DNA of 64,000 nucleotides, taken from the NCBI RefSeq assembly GCF_036226745.1, contig NZ_CP109013.1, forward strand, positions 1,736,001 through 1,800,000, given 5' to 3'. Below the pieces are notes generated by a model that saw only the letters and a program-made list of their open reading frames with translations, searched no databases and was not told the origin of the DNA. The stretch's first letter is position 1. Each line of letters opens with the position of its first letter. A program made the position numbers and the translations under genes. The DNA comes from Streptomyces sp. NBC_00683 (GTDB lineage Bacteria > Actinomycetota > Actinomycetes > Streptomycetales > Streptomycetaceae). Positions 45,056 through 53,651 of this stretch are shown piece after piece.

Positions 45056-45835
45056 ATGACATCGCAGAACTATCTCTCCGAACTCTTCTCCCTGGACGGC
45101 CGGGTCGCCGTGGTGACCGGCGGCAGTTCCGGCATCGGCCGGGCGATCACCGGGGCGCTCGCACACGCGGGCGCGAGTGTCGTGGTCGTGGCACGCAGGG
45201 AGACGGAGTTGAGGCGGACCGCCGACGAGCTCACGGCGGACGGCTGCCGGGCCGCGTGGGTGAGCGCGGATCTGGGGACGAGCGAGGGTGTGCGCACGGC
45301 GGCCGAGGAGGCGGCGGCCGTTTTCGGCGAGCCGGACATCCTCGTCAACTGCGCCGGGATCAATCTGCGGCCGCCGATGGACGAGCTCGACGAGGACGTG
45401 TGGGACACCACGATGGCGCTGAACCTCAAGGCCCCCCACCTGCTGGGCCGGCGGTACGGACCGGGCATGGCGGAGCGGGGTTACGGGCGGATCATCCACA
45501 TCACGTCGCAGCAGGCGCACCGGGCGTTCGTGCAGAGCGGGGCCTACGGGGTCTCCAAGGGTGCGCTGGAGTCGCTCGCCCGCTCGGAGGCCGAGGCCTG
45601 GTCCCCGCGCGGCGTCACGTCCAACACCCTGGTGCCCGGCTTCGTCATGACGCCGCTCAACCAGCGGCTGTCGTCCGATCCCGGAAAGGTGGCGGCACTG
45701 GCCGCCCGCACGATGGTCGGGCGCAACGGCCTGGCCGAGGACTTCGCCGGCGCCGCGGTGTTCCTGGCGAGTGCGGCCTCGTCGTACGTCACCGGGCAGT
45801 CGATCTTCGTGGACGGCGGATTCTCCGTCCACTGA
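45056..45835 (+). CDS. SDR-family oxidoreductase (gluconate 5-dehydrogenase-like)
   Basis: 259 residues. Classical SDR: VAVVTGGSSGIGRAITGALA (cofactor loop), VNCAG, the Ser in IIHITSQQAHRAF, YGVSKGALESLAR (Tyr-x-x-x-Lys) and the C-terminal GQSIFVDGGFSVH. ARRETELRR after beta-2 suggests NADP preference. The overall match is to the gluconate 5-dehydrogenase/3-oxoacyl reductase group; the substrate is unknown. TAGGCT 6 nt before the ATG and a crowded GGAG make a leaderless start possible. Convergent with the Clp-N gene across a terminator. Confidence 0.88.
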   Translation: MTSQNYLSELFSLDGRVAVVTGGSSGIGRAITGALAHAGASVVVVARRETELRRTADELTADGCRAAWVSADLGTSEGVRTAAEEAAAVFGEPDILVNCAGINLRPPMDELDEDVWDTTMALNLKAPHLLGRRYGPGMAERGYGRIIHITSQQAHRAFVQSGAYGVSKGALESLARSEAEAWSPRGVTSNTLVPGFVMTPLNQRLSSDPGKVAALAARTMVGRNGLAEDFAGAAVFLASAASSYVTGQSIFVDGGFSVH

Positions 45836-45852
45836 CCGGTACGGGAACGCGC

Positions 45853-45879
45853 GATGCCGCCCCCGGTGGGGGCGGCATC
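45853..45879. terminator. Bidirectional hairpin terminator
   Basis: GATGCCGCCCCC (45853-45864) and GGGGGCGGCATC (45868-45879) form a perfect 12-bp stem with a 3-nt loop, between the convergent SDR and Clp-N genes. It overlaps the stop codon of the latter. Confidence 0.85.
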
Positions 45880-46630
45880 AAGGCGCGGCACCCTCAGACG
45901 CCGCACCGTTTTCCCCCGCTGCGGTCTCCGGGACGATGGACGCCGTCGCCGCCCCCTTGTCGATGCCCAGCCCCGTGAGCAGGCCCGAGCCGCCCTCGAA
46001 CTCCAGCAGGGCCAGCAGGATGTGCTCCGTACCCACGTAGTTGTGGCCGAGGCGCAGCGCCTCCCGGAACGTCAGCTCCAGGACCTTGCGCGCTCCCGCG
46101 TCGTACGGGATCAGCTCGGGCACCTCGTCGGACGCGGCCGGCAGGGCGAGGGCCGCCGCCTCCCGGACCGCGGCCGGCGACACGCCCTGCCCCGTGATCA
46201 CCCGTGCGGCAAGGGTGTCGGGATCTCCGAGGAGCCCGAGGACCAGGTGCGCGGTGCGCACCTCGTCGTTGCGGGCCGCGTGGGCCTCGTTGTGCGCGGC
46301 CATGGCGACGTTCCTGGCCTGCTCGGTGAACCGTCCGAATCCCTGACTCGGGTCCAGGTCCGCGGTCTCGTCGGGCTTCTTGGCCACGAACCTCTTCTGG
46401 GCGGCCTGCCGGGTGACGCCCATGCTCCTGCCGATATCCGTCCACGAGGCGCCCGAGCGCCGCGCCTGGTCGACGAAGTGGCCGATGAGGTGGTCGGCGA
46501 TCTCGCCGAGGTGATCCGCGGCGACGACTGCTCCGGAGAGCTGCCCCAGTGCGTCGGTGTGGGTCTTCTTGATCGCCTCGATGAGGTCGTCGAGGCGGAT
46601 GGGAGGGTTGGGCCCGAGCGGCTTCGTCAT
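45878..46630 (-). CDS. HTH/Clp N-terminal repeat protein (putative autoregulator)
   Basis: 250 residues. The N-terminal 80 residues include SWTDIGRSMGVTRQAAQKRF, a helix-turn-helix. A Clp-N double-repeat domain follows: FTEQARNVAMAAHNEAHAAR, RTAHLVLGLLGDPDTLAARV and LGHNYVGTEHILLALLEFEG. There is no AAA+ ATPase module, so it resembles the substrate- or adaptor-binding part of ClpC fused to a DNA-binding head. Three alternating 10-bp boxes lie just upstream of its start. It may sense misfolded protein, phospho-arginine or antibiotics that bind Clp-N (inferred). Confidence 0.85.
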   Translation of the reverse strand: MTKPLGPNPPIRLDDLIEAIKKTHTDALGQLSGAVVAADHLGEIADHLIGHFVDQARRSGASWTDIGRSMGVTRQAAQKRFVAKKPDETADLDPSQGFGRFTEQARNVAMAAHNEAHAARNDEVRTAHLVLGLLGDPDTLAARVITGQGVSPAAVREAAALALPAASDEVPELIPYDAGARKVLELTFREALRLGHNYVGTEHILLALLEFEGGSGLLTGLGIDKGAATASIVPETAAGENGAASEGAAP

Positions 46631-46642
46631 GAGGCAACCCTA

Positions 46643-46680
46643 GGTTGACACCCAAGAGGTGTCAACCGATGGTTGACACC
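46643..46680. promoter_or_regulatory. Three alternating 10-bp operator boxes (GGTTGACACC)
   Basis: GGTTGACACC at 46643-46652, its exact inverse GGTGTCAACC at 46658-46667 and a third direct copy at 46671-46680. The first lies 13 bp upstream of the HTH/Clp-N gene ATG. Each box contains TTGACA in one orientation, so the boxes also overlap -35-like elements. Autoregulatory binding by the HTH/Clp-N protein is inferred. Confidence 0.8.
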
Positions 46681-46754
46681 TGCCGTCCCTTGCCCCTGCC
46701 GCTGCGGCGCGGTTGGCTGAGCTCGATCAACGGACGTGAACAGAGGGGCACTCG

Positions 46755-47036
46755 ATGACCGGGGACCGCGACGGCATGGTTGTCTACTGGCGGCCCGGCT
46801 GCCCGTACTGCATGAGACTGCGGCTGCGGCTGCGCTTCTCGGGACTGACGTACACCGAGGTGAACATCTGGAGGGACCCGGAGGCCGCCGCCTTCGTGCG
46901 CTCGGTCGCGGACGGCAACGAGACCGTGCCGACGGTCCGGGTGGCGGGGCACGCGATGGTGAACCCGTCCAAGCGCGAAGTGGTGCGTGCCGTCACCGAG
47001 CACGCCCCGCATCTGCTGCCCACGAAGCGGCGCTGA
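46755..47036 (+). CDS. Mycoredoxin/glutaredoxin-like protein
   Basis: 93 residues, thioredoxin fold. VVYWRPGCPYCMRLRLRL has the CPYC redox centre, and NETVPTVRVAGHAMVNPSK the cis-Pro and mycothiol/glutathione-binding segment. Actinobacterial mycoredoxins reduce mycothiol mixed disulfides. GAGGGGCA precedes the ATG. It diverges from the HTH/Clp-N gene, so the three boxes might also affect it. Confidence 0.9.
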   Translation: MTGDRDGMVVYWRPGCPYCMRLRLRLRFSGLTYTEVNIWRDPEAAAFVRSVADGNETVPTVRVAGHAMVNPSKREVVRAVTEHAPHLLPTKRR

Positions 47037-47047
47037 CCCGCCGACCC

Positions 47048-47269
47048 TCAGAAAAGGCCCTCCTGGTGCACGGGAGCGGCCGGGCGCCGGTCCGTGCGTG
47101 CGGTGCGCGGTGCGGGTTTCTCCACCCCGAACAGCGGGGGCGTACCGCACTCGGCCGGCTCGGCCGGGATGACGACAGGACCGGTCCCCACGTCCAGCAG
47201 GAGTGGGGCGTCGGGATCGAAATCCGCGGGGGTCATGGCCGTCCAGTCGCGGCCCTCGCGCTCGTTCAC
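47048..47269 (-). CDS. Small hypothetical protein
   Basis: 73 residues from a GTG at 47269 (VNEREGRDWTAMTPADFDPD), with an internal ATG at codon 12 as the alternative start. It contains LLLDVGTGPVVIPAEPAECG, then a basic Pro-rich tail. It starts 20 bp past the exonuclease III stop and may be its operon partner. I do not recognise it. Coding bias is good. Confidence 0.6.
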   Translation of the reverse strand: MNEREGRDWTAMTPADFDPDAPLLLDVGTGPVVIPAEPAECGTPPLFGVEKPAPRTARTDRRPAAPVHQEGLF

Positions 47270-47289
47270 CGGACTCCCCCGCCCGGCGC

Positions 47290-48069
47290 TCAGAGGTCGA
47301 GGTCCACGACCACCGGGGCGTGATCGGACGCGCCCTTCCCCTTGCGCTCCTCGCGGTCGACGTAGCTGTCCTTGACGGCCGCGGTGAACGGGGCGTTGCC
47401 GTAGACGAGGTCGATGCGCATGCCCCTGTTCTTCGGGAAGCGCAGCTCGCGGTAGTCCCAGAAGGTGTACGGGCGGTCGTACTTGAGCGGTCGGGGCATC
47501 ACGTCCGACAGCCCCTCCTCGCGAAGGGTGGCCAGCGCGGCGCGCTCGGCAGGGGTCACATGGGTGGCCCCCTCGAAGAGCGCCGGGTCCCAGACGTCCT
47601 CGTCCGTCGGCGCGACGTTGAAGTCGCCGAGGACGGCGAACGGCAGTGTTCCCGCGGCGTCCGCGGCGACCGCCTTCTGCAGGGCCTCGAACCAGCTCAG
47701 CTTGTACGCGTAGTGATCGTGCTCGACCTCGCGGCCGTTGGGGACGTAGACCGACCAGACGCGGACCGGACCGCACGTCGCGGAGATCGCCCTCGGCTCC
47801 TGCACGCCCTCGTAGGCGGGCCCGTCGGGCAGGCCGGTCACGACATCCTGGAGGCCCACCCGGGAGACCAGCGCCACCCCGTTCCACCGGCCCGTGGCGT
47901 TCACGGCGGACTCGTAGCCCAGTTCACGCAGCGCTTCGGCGGGGAACTGCTCGGCCGTGCACTTGGTCTCCTGGATGCACAGCACGTCCGTGCCGGTGCT
48001 CTCCAGCCAGGCCAGCAGCCTCGGGAGCCGGGCGGTGATCGAATTGACGTTCCAGGTGGCAATGCGCAT
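47290..48069 (-). CDS. xthA: Exodeoxyribonuclease III
   Basis: 259 residues, EEP fold with all ExoIII/AP-endonuclease motifs: MRIATWNVNSITARLPRLLA, DVLCIQETKC with the metal-binding Glu, YVPNGREV, LGDFNVAP and the C-terminal GASDHAPVVVDLDL. It incises abasic sites and degrades 3' ends in base-excision repair. Co-directional with the upstream MBL-fold gene. Confidence 0.95.
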   Translation of the reverse strand: MRIATWNVNSITARLPRLLAWLESTGTDVLCIQETKCTAEQFPAEALRELGYESAVNATGRWNGVALVSRVGLQDVVTGLPDGPAYEGVQEPRAISATCGPVRVWSVYVPNGREVEHDHYAYKLSWFEALQKAVAADAAGTLPFAVLGDFNVAPTDEDVWDPALFEGATHVTPAERAALATLREEGLSDVMPRPLKYDRPYTFWDYRELRFPKNRGMRIDLVYGNAPFTAAVKDSYVDREERKGKGASDHAPVVVDLDL

Positions 48070-48127
48070 GCAGTAAACCTATCCGTTCCCACTGACAGTC
48101 GTCCCACGGTCCGCCGTCCCCGGCGGG

Positions 48128-48775
48128 TCAGAGCCGGGTCGTGCCGCCCGGAGTCAGCCGGCCGTGGTCGGCTCCGCCCAGGCCGCCGATCTGCCTGTCG
48201 TAGATCGGCCGGGCGAGATCGGTGAGCAGGGCGTCATGGATGTCGATCGCGCGCCGCGGCTTCACCTCACGTACGTAGTCGATGACCTCCGAGATCTTGT
48301 TCCAGGGGGCCATCACCGGCAGCATCAGCGTGTCCACGGGGTGGTCGGGCACCGTCAGGGCATCGCCCGGGTGGAAGACCGAACCGCCCACCAGGAAGCC
48401 GATGTTGGTCACCCTCGGGATGTCCGGGTGGATCACCGCGTGCAGCTCGCCGTGCACCTGCACGTCGAACCCGGCGGCGGAGAACGTGTCGCCGTGGCCG
48501 ACCGTGTGGACGCGCCCGGGGAACGCGGCGGAGAGCTGCCCGGCCACGCTGCGCAGGGTCCACACCTGCGCGGCCGGGTTGGACTCCAGCCCCGCCCGCA
48601 CCCGGGCCTCGTCGAAGTGGTCCGGGTGCTCGTGCGTCACCAGGATCGCGTCGGCGCCGACGGCGGCGTCGTCCTCCGAGAAGCCGCCGGGGTCGATGAC
48701 GAGCGCCTGGCCGTTCCGCTCCAGCCGGATGCAGGAGTGCGTGTTCTTCGTCAGGGTGAGAGACGGTGCGTTCAT
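48128..48775 (-). CDS. MBL-fold metal-dependent hydrolase (UlaG/YtkL-like)
   Basis: 215 residues from the ATG at 48775, with AGGA 7 nt upstream; a GTG at 48781 is the alternative. Metal ligands appear in LVTHEHPDHFD, VHGELHAVIHPDIPRVTNIG, FHPGDALTVP and the C-terminal DIHDALL. This is the compact UlaG/RNase Z-like beta-lactamase fold. The substrate is unknown. It lies 12 bp after the enol-lactonase fusion gene. Confidence 0.85.
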   Translation of the reverse strand: MNAPSLTLTKNTHSCIRLERNGQALVIDPGGFSEDDAAVGADAILVTHEHPDHFDEARVRAGLESNPAAQVWTLRSVAGQLSAAFPGRVHTVGHGDTFSAAGFDVQVHGELHAVIHPDIPRVTNIGFLVGGSVFHPGDALTVPDHPVDTLMLPVMAPWNKISEVIDYVREVKPRRAIDIHDALLTDLARPIYDRQIGGLGGADHGRLTPGGTTRL

Positions 48776-48787
48776 ACCCACATCCTG

Positions 48788-50773
48788 CTACGCGGGAGGT
48801 GTGGTTTCCTCCTGGATCACGGACTGCGCGATGGCAAATGCGGCGCCGGCAGCCGGGATGCCGCAGTAGACGGCCGTCTGCAGCAGCACCTCCTTGATCT
48901 CGACGGGGGTAAGTCCGTTGCGCAGCGCGGCCCTTACGTGCTGCGCAAGGCTCTCCAGATGTCCGGAGCCGACCACCGCGGTGAGGGTGACGCAGCTGCG
49001 GGCCCGGCGGTCGAGGCCCTCACGGTTCCAGATCTCGCCCCAGGCGTAGCGGGTGACGAGCTCCTCGAAGTCGTCGGTGAAGGCGTCCGACGCCGCCGTG
49101 GCGGCGTCCACATGGGCGTCGCCGAGCACCTCGCGCCGGATCTTCATCCCGCTGTCGTACCGGTCCGGCCGGCCCATGGTGGCCGCTTCGGGTCTGACGG
49201 CCGCGGATCCGATCTCCGCGACGGGCACCACGGGCACGAACGGAGCGGCGAGCCCCGGGGCTCCCGGAACCGGGATCGAGGCCAGGGTGTCCTGCCAGGC
49301 CGTGGAGAAGTGCATGAGGAGCAGATCGGTGACGGCGCCGGGCTGCTCGACGGGGGCCAGGTGGGAGGCTCCGGGGACGAGGGCGAGCCGGGCGTCCGGG
49401 ATGCCGGCGACGAGGGTACGGGCCTCCGCGGGTCCGGTGACCTTGTCCTCTGCGCCGACCAGGACGAGGGTCGGGACACCTATCCGGGAGAGCTCCGTAC
49501 GGATGTCGAAGGCGGCCAGGGCCTCGCAGGAAGCGATGTAGCAACCGGGGTCGGTGGTACGCACCATCTGGACGGCCCACTCGACGATGGCCGGCTGGGC
49601 GGCGGCGAAGTGGGGGGTGAACCAGCGCTCCGGGGCCGTGCGGGCGATCGGCTCCAGACCGTTGCTGCGGACGATCACGCCACGCTGCCGGAATTCGTCG
49701 GCGGTGCCGAACCGGGGCGAGGCGGCGACCAGCACGAGCGAAGCGACCCGGTGCGGGTGGCGCAGCGCGAGGTCGGCGCCCACCGCGCCGCCGATGGAAC
49801 AGCCCGCGTATCCGAAGCGCTGGACGCCCACGCTGTCCAGCGTGGCGAGCAGACGGTCGGCGAGGTCGGTGACGGCCGCCGCGGGGTGGGCGGGGGCTCC
49901 GCCGTGCCCCGGCAGGTCGTACCGGAAGATTCTCCAGTGCTGCGAGAGCTCGGGTATCTGGCGGTCCCACATGTGCCAGGTCGTTCCGAGGGAAGGACCG
50001 ATGACCAGGACAGGCGCATCGTCCGGCCCGTCGAAGCGGTACTGGAGCAGCTGCCCCGCCTGCGAGCCCTGGGGCTGAGGGCTCTGCTGGCCCTGGGGCT
50101 GGGGCTGCGGGCTCTGCTGGCCTTGAGGCTGGGGCTGCGGGCTCTGCTGGCTCTGGGGCTGGGGCTGCGGGCTCTGCGGGCCGTGCGGCACCTGCGCGTG
50201 TTGCGGGGCGCTGTGCGTTGCCTGCGGCAGCCCGGGGTACAGCGGTGCCTGCGGGAGCCCCGGCTGCCGCGACGGCTCCGGGTGCTGCGGACCCTGGGAC
50301 GGCCCGGGGTACTGCGGAGGCGGGGCATGCTGCGGCGTCCGGGCCGGCTGCGCCTCCAGCGGGGCCCCCGGGTACTGCTGGACCGGCCGGAGCAGCTCAC
50401 CCTGCAGGGGTGCGAGCTGCTCCGCCGAAAGCGGCTGAGTGGTCTCGACGGACGGACCCGGCTCCGCATGACGCGGGCCCGGTGGCGTACCGAGGTGCTG
50501 CGGCGGGACGACCTCCCCGTGCACCGGTGCCGCGCCGGCGTACTGCTGCCCGGGTATCGCCTGCGGGATCCGCTGGATCGGCTCGCCCTGCAGCGGCTGT
50601 GCGGCCGTCCGCGGCACGCCGTCCCGGTGCGGGGGCTGCGGCGCCGGTTCGTGCGCGGGGCCGGGCTGCCGGGACTGCTCGCCCTGTCCGGGGTTCACGG
50701 GCTGTGGGGGCTGCGGTTGCAGGGGGTGGGGGGCTTGGGCGGGCTGCGGGGTCGTCTCGCTCACTTCACTCAC
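48788..50773 (-). CDS. Enol-lactonase/carboxymuconolactone decarboxylase fusion with Pro/Gln-rich head
   Basis: 661 residues in three parts. Residues 1 to about 235 are Pro/Gln-rich and low complexity, with a 10-residue repeat (SPQPQPQGQQ). Next comes an alpha/beta hydrolase: LVIGPSLGTTWHMWD, RYDLPGHG, the nucleophile elbow YAGCSIGGAV and PGASHLAPVEQP. The C-terminal domain (about 535-661), which includes GLDRRARSCVTLTAVVGSGH and YCGIPAAGAAFAIAQ, matches 4-carboxymuconolactone decarboxylase. PcaDC fusions do two adjacent beta-ketoadipate steps, but no other pca genes are here and the long head is unusual. Function in protocatechuate breakdown is therefore doubtful. Confidence 0.82.
   Translation of the reverse strand: MSEVSETTPQPAQAPHPLQPQPPQPVNPGQGEQSRQPGPAHEPAPQPPHRDGVPRTAAQPLQGEPIQRIPQAIPGQQYAGAAPVHGEVVPPQHLGTPPGPRHAEPGPSVETTQPLSAEQLAPLQGELLRPVQQYPGAPLEAQPARTPQHAPPPQYPGPSQGPQHPEPSRQPGLPQAPLYPGLPQATHSAPQHAQVPHGPQSPQPQPQSQQSPQPQPQGQQSPQPQPQGQQSPQPQGSQAGQLLQYRFDGPDDAPVLVIGPSLGTTWHMWDRQIPELSQHWRIFRYDLPGHGGAPAHPAAAVTDLADRLLATLDSVGVQRFGYAGCSIGGAVGADLALRHPHRVASLVLVAASPRFGTADEFRQRGVIVRSNGLEPIARTAPERWFTPHFAAAQPAIVEWAVQMVRTTDPGCYIASCEALAAFDIRTELSRIGVPTLVLVGAEDKVTGPAEARTLVAGIPDARLALVPGASHLAPVEQPGAVTDLLLMHFSTAWQDTLASIPVPGAPGLAAPFVPVVPVAEIGSAAVRPEAATMGRPDRYDSGMKIRREVLGDAHVDAATAASDAFTDDFEELVTRYAWGEIWNREGLDRRARSCVTLTAVVGSGHLESLAQHVRAALRNGLTPVEIKEVLLQTAVYCGIPAAGAAFAIAQSVIQEETTPPA
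50081..50170 (-). repeat. 30-bp coding tandem repeat, three units
   Basis: Units 50081-50110, 50111-50140 and 50141-50170 differ at a few positions, with partial units at both ends. They encode the decapeptide repeat SPQPQPQ(G/S)QQ in the head of the enol-lactonase fusion. The exact 30-bp period preserves frame, so copy number can vary without disruption. Confidence 0.85.
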
Positions 50774-50809
50774 TCGCTCCAGGGTAATGAGCCGCCCGGC
50801 CGCTCCCCG

Positions 50810-51427
50810 TCAGGGGGTCGCCGCAGACACGACGTAGACGACCGGGGCGGCCGGGTCCGTCATGTTGACGGTGATGTCCTGCGTGGGGCGCGGGTCCTTG
50901 TTCTTGTGGACGGTTCCCGCCCAGTCGACGCCCGGCCCGAAGTACCAGCCGGTGATCTTGACATCGCGTTCGCCGATGGTGACCTTGCCGGTCTCCAGCG
51001 CCGCGCGACCGGTCCCGACGCCGCTCAGGAACCGGTCGAGTCCTGCGGATGTCGTACGGAACTTCACGTACATCCGGCTGGCCTTCCAGTTGTTCGTCTC
51101 GTAGTACTGGACGCCGATCGCATTGCCGGGGATCGGCAACTCGAAGATCCGGCGCTGCATGCCGGACGGCCAGCTCTCGCGCAGTCCCTGCGCGGCGGCC
51201 TCGGCTTCCTTGTCCTTGCCAGAGCGCCGGCTCTGGCCGGCGGAGATCACCAGGTAGCCGGCCGGGATGCCGATCAGCAGCACGATGATCGTCAGGGTGA
51301 TCAGCCGCCGGCGGATCACCCGGCGCCGGTCCGGCGGAGGAGTCCCGTCACCGCCGGAACCGGGAGAACCGGGGGAACCTGAAGAAGGGGACTGGCGCGG
51401 CACGGCGCGGTGCTCGGCTGCGGTCAT
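50810..51427 (-). CDS. Single-pass membrane hypothetical protein
   Basis: 205 residues. A Pro/Ser/Gly-rich cytoplasmic head and RRRVIRRRL are followed by one membrane helix (ITLTIIVLLIGIPAGYLVIS). The extracytoplasmic domain reads MQRRIFELPIPGNAIGVQYY, GKVTIGERDVKITGWYFGPG and DITVNMTDPAAPVVYVVSAA. I recognise no family name. It lies between the ROK kinase (65 bp upstream) and the enol-lactonase fusion (36 bp downstream) on the same strand. Confidence 0.78.
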   Translation of the reverse strand: MTAAEHRAVPRQSPSSGSPGSPGSGGDGTPPPDRRRVIRRRLITLTIIVLLIGIPAGYLVISAGQSRRSGKDKEAEAAAQGLRESWPSGMQRRIFELPIPGNAIGVQYYETNNWKASRMYVKFRTTSAGLDRFLSGVGTGRAALETGKVTIGERDVKITGWYFGPGVDWAGTVHKNKDPRPTQDITVNMTDPAAPVVYVVSAATP

Positions 51428-51492
51428 GGTCGGTGGTCCCTCGAAGCTACGGTGCGGAGTTGCGGAGTACTGGCGGCCAAAGGTGCCGCTGG

Positions 51493-52659
51493 TCAGTCGG
51501 CGGCGCGGGTGCTCCGCGAGTTCCGGATGGTGCTCGCCGCCTGGTCGTAGAACTGCGCGTACCGCTCGTACCGCTCGACGCGCCGGCGGTTGGTCCGGCG
51601 GAATCTGCGGGCGACCAGGCGTGCCAGGTCCGCGGCGCCGACCATACCCGCCTCCGGGCCGAGCTGGGCCTTCGCGATCCGGGCCTCGGGGCGGTAGCCG
51701 CGGCCGGTGAGCTGGCGCTTGAAGGCGTCCCTGGCCGGGCCGATCAGGAGGTCGTCCGCCGCGCTCACACCGCCGCCGATGACGAAGCAGGACGGGTCCA
51801 GCGCGGCGGCGAGGTTGGCGATGCCGACACCCAGCCACTGGCCGATGTCCTGGAGGAGCTCGACGCACATCGCGTCGCCCTCGCGGGCCAGTTCGGTGAT
51901 GAGCGGCCCGGTGATGTCGGGGATGTTGCCCTTGACCCGCTCGATGATGCCGTGCGCCACCGGGGAGTCCGCCGCGGCCAGTTCCTTGGCCTCGCGCACT
52001 AGGGCGTTGCCCGAGCTGTACTGCTCCCAGCAGCCGCGGTTCCCGCACGGGCAGCGGTGCCCGCCGGGCACCACCTGCATGTGCCCGAACTCACCCGCGA
52101 CGCCGTACTTGCCGCGCTTGACGTGCCCGTCCTCCAGGATCGCGCCGCCGATGCCGGTGCCCAGCGTGATCATGACCAGGTGGTCCTCGCCGCGGCCGGC
52201 GCCGAAGCGCCATTCCGCCCAGGCCGCCGTGTTGGCGTCGTTGTCGACCATGACGGGGACCACGAGGCGGGAGGCGATGGCGTCCCGGAGGGGTTCGTCG
52301 CGCCAGGCCAGGTGCGGGGCGAACAGCACCTTGGAGCGGTCGGCGTCGACCCAGCCCGCCGCGCCGATGCCGACGGCGTGCACGTCGTGCCGGTCGGAGA
52401 GGTCCAGGACCAGTTCGACGATGGTGTCCTCGACGACCTTGGGGCTCTTGGACTTGTCCGGCGTCTCGGTGCGCAGGGTCTCCAGGATGTTGCCGTCGGC
52501 GTCGACGACGCCGGCCATCACCTTCGTACCCCCGATGTCGATGCCGACGGTGGGGACGCGGGGCGCCGTGAGGTGCGAACGCCGCTCCCGGGTCCCTACG
52601 GTCCGCAGGACGGTGGCGCGGGCGGAGCCGCGGTGTGCGAAGTCGCGGTACGTGCTCAT
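51493..52659 (-). CDS. ROK-family sugar kinase (glucokinase-like)
   Basis: 388 residues from MSTYRDFAHRGSARATVLRT. ROK motifs: VGIDIGGTKVMAGVVDADGN (phosphate-1), ITLGTGIGGAILEDG, the zinc site GHRCPCGNRGCWEQYSSGNA and FVIGGGVSAADDLL. It lacks the N-terminal HTH of ROK repressors, so it is a kinase. It probably phosphorylates glucose or the sugar brought in by the ABC system encoded just upstream (132 bp). The C-terminal basic tail (RRFRRTNRRRVERYERYAQF) extends beyond the usual end. Confidence 0.88.
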   Translation of the reverse strand: MSTYRDFAHRGSARATVLRTVGTRERRSHLTAPRVPTVGIDIGGTKVMAGVVDADGNILETLRTETPDKSKSPKVVEDTIVELVLDLSDRHDVHAVGIGAAGWVDADRSKVLFAPHLAWRDEPLRDAIASRLVVPVMVDNDANTAAWAEWRFGAGRGEDHLVMITLGTGIGGAILEDGHVKRGKYGVAGEFGHMQVVPGGHRCPCGNRGCWEQYSSGNALVREAKELAAADSPVAHGIIERVKGNIPDITGPLITELAREGDAMCVELLQDIGQWLGVGIANLAAALDPSCFVIGGGVSAADDLLIGPARDAFKRQLTGRGYRPEARIAKAQLGPEAGMVGAADLARLVARRFRRTNRRRVERYERYAQFYDQAASTIRNSRSTRAAD

Positions 52660-52790
52660 CGTCCCTGCGCAGGTCGGGGGGCCGGCTGGTCGTTCCTCCG
52701 GCGGCGGACGGTGCCCGCCGTGCTCGATTCTGCCATTCCCGGGCCCCCGGAACCGCTGGACGGCCCGGGGACGGGGAACATCAAGGACGG

Positions 52791-53651
52791 CTACGGGGTG
52801 TCGTCGCCGGCCGGACGGCCGCCGATGTGGTCCGGCGCGGGGGCCCGCTCGAGCTCGTGGCTGAGCTCCTCCAGTTCGCTGCCACCGGCCATCTGACGGG
52901 TCAGTTCGTCGAGCGTGATGCTGTCCCGGGTGTGGCTGCCGGACATTGCGCCGCGCTTCAGCAGGACGAAACGGTCGCCCACGAGGTAGGCGTGGTGCGG
53001 GTTGTGCGTGATGAGGACCACGCCGAGCCCCGCGTCCCGGGCGGCCGCGACGTACTTCAGCACGACACCGGACTGCTTGACGCCGAGCGCCGCGGTGGGC
53101 TCGTCCAGGACGAGGACCTTGGCGCCGAAGTACACGGCACGGGCGATGGCCACGCACTGGCGCTCACCGCCGGACAGGGTGCCGATCGGCTGGTCGACGT
53201 CCCGCAGGTCGATGCCCATGCGCAGCAGCTCCGCGCGGGTCGTCCTGCGCATCAGCTCCACGTCGAGGCGCTTGAACGGGCCGGTCCCCTTCGTCGGCTC
53301 GGAGCCGAGGAAGAAGTTGCGCCAGACCGGCATCAGCGGGACGACGGCGAGGTCCTGGTAGACGGTGGCGATGCCCCGGTCCAGGGCGTCGCGCGGGTTG
53401 GCGAGCGTGGTCTCCTCGCCGTCGATCAGGAACGTCCCGGAGTCGTGCCGGTGCAGTCCCGCGATGATCTTGATGAGGGTGGACTTGCCCGCGCCGTTGT
53501 CCCCGAGGACACAGGAGATCTCGCCCGCGTGGACCTCCAGCGAGACGTTCTCCAGGGCCTTGATGTTGCCGTAGAACTTGCTGACGTGCTCGAGCGCGAC
53601 GAGCGCCCGCTGGGCCGTGTCCCGGGGAGCCGGATCCTGGGGGGCCGTCAT
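52791..53651 (-). CDS. Sugar ABC transporter ATPase (ribose/inositol type)
   Basis: 286 residues with a single ABC domain. Walker [21 protein letters not shown]-loop [16 protein letters not shown], signature [20 protein letters not shown], Walker [14 protein letters not shown] and switch [17 protein letters not shown]. RbsA proteins usually have two fused ABC domains; this is the half-size FrcA/XylG-like form that dimerises. ATGA-coupled to the permease gene. Confidence 0.92.
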   Translation of the reverse strand: MTAPQDPAPRDTAQRALVALEHVSKFYGNIKALENVSLEVHAGEISCVLGDNGAGKSTLIKIIAGLHRHDSGTFLIDGEETTLANPRDALDRGIATVYQDLAVVPLMPVWRNFFLGSEPTKGTGPFKRLDVELMRRTTRAELLRMGIDLRDVDQPIGTLSGGERQCVAIARAVYFGAKVLVLDEPTAALGVKQSGVVLKYVAAARDAGLGVVLITHNPHHAYLVGDRFVLLKRGAMSGSHTRDSITLDELTRQMAGGSELEELSHELERAPAPDHIGGRPAGDDTP

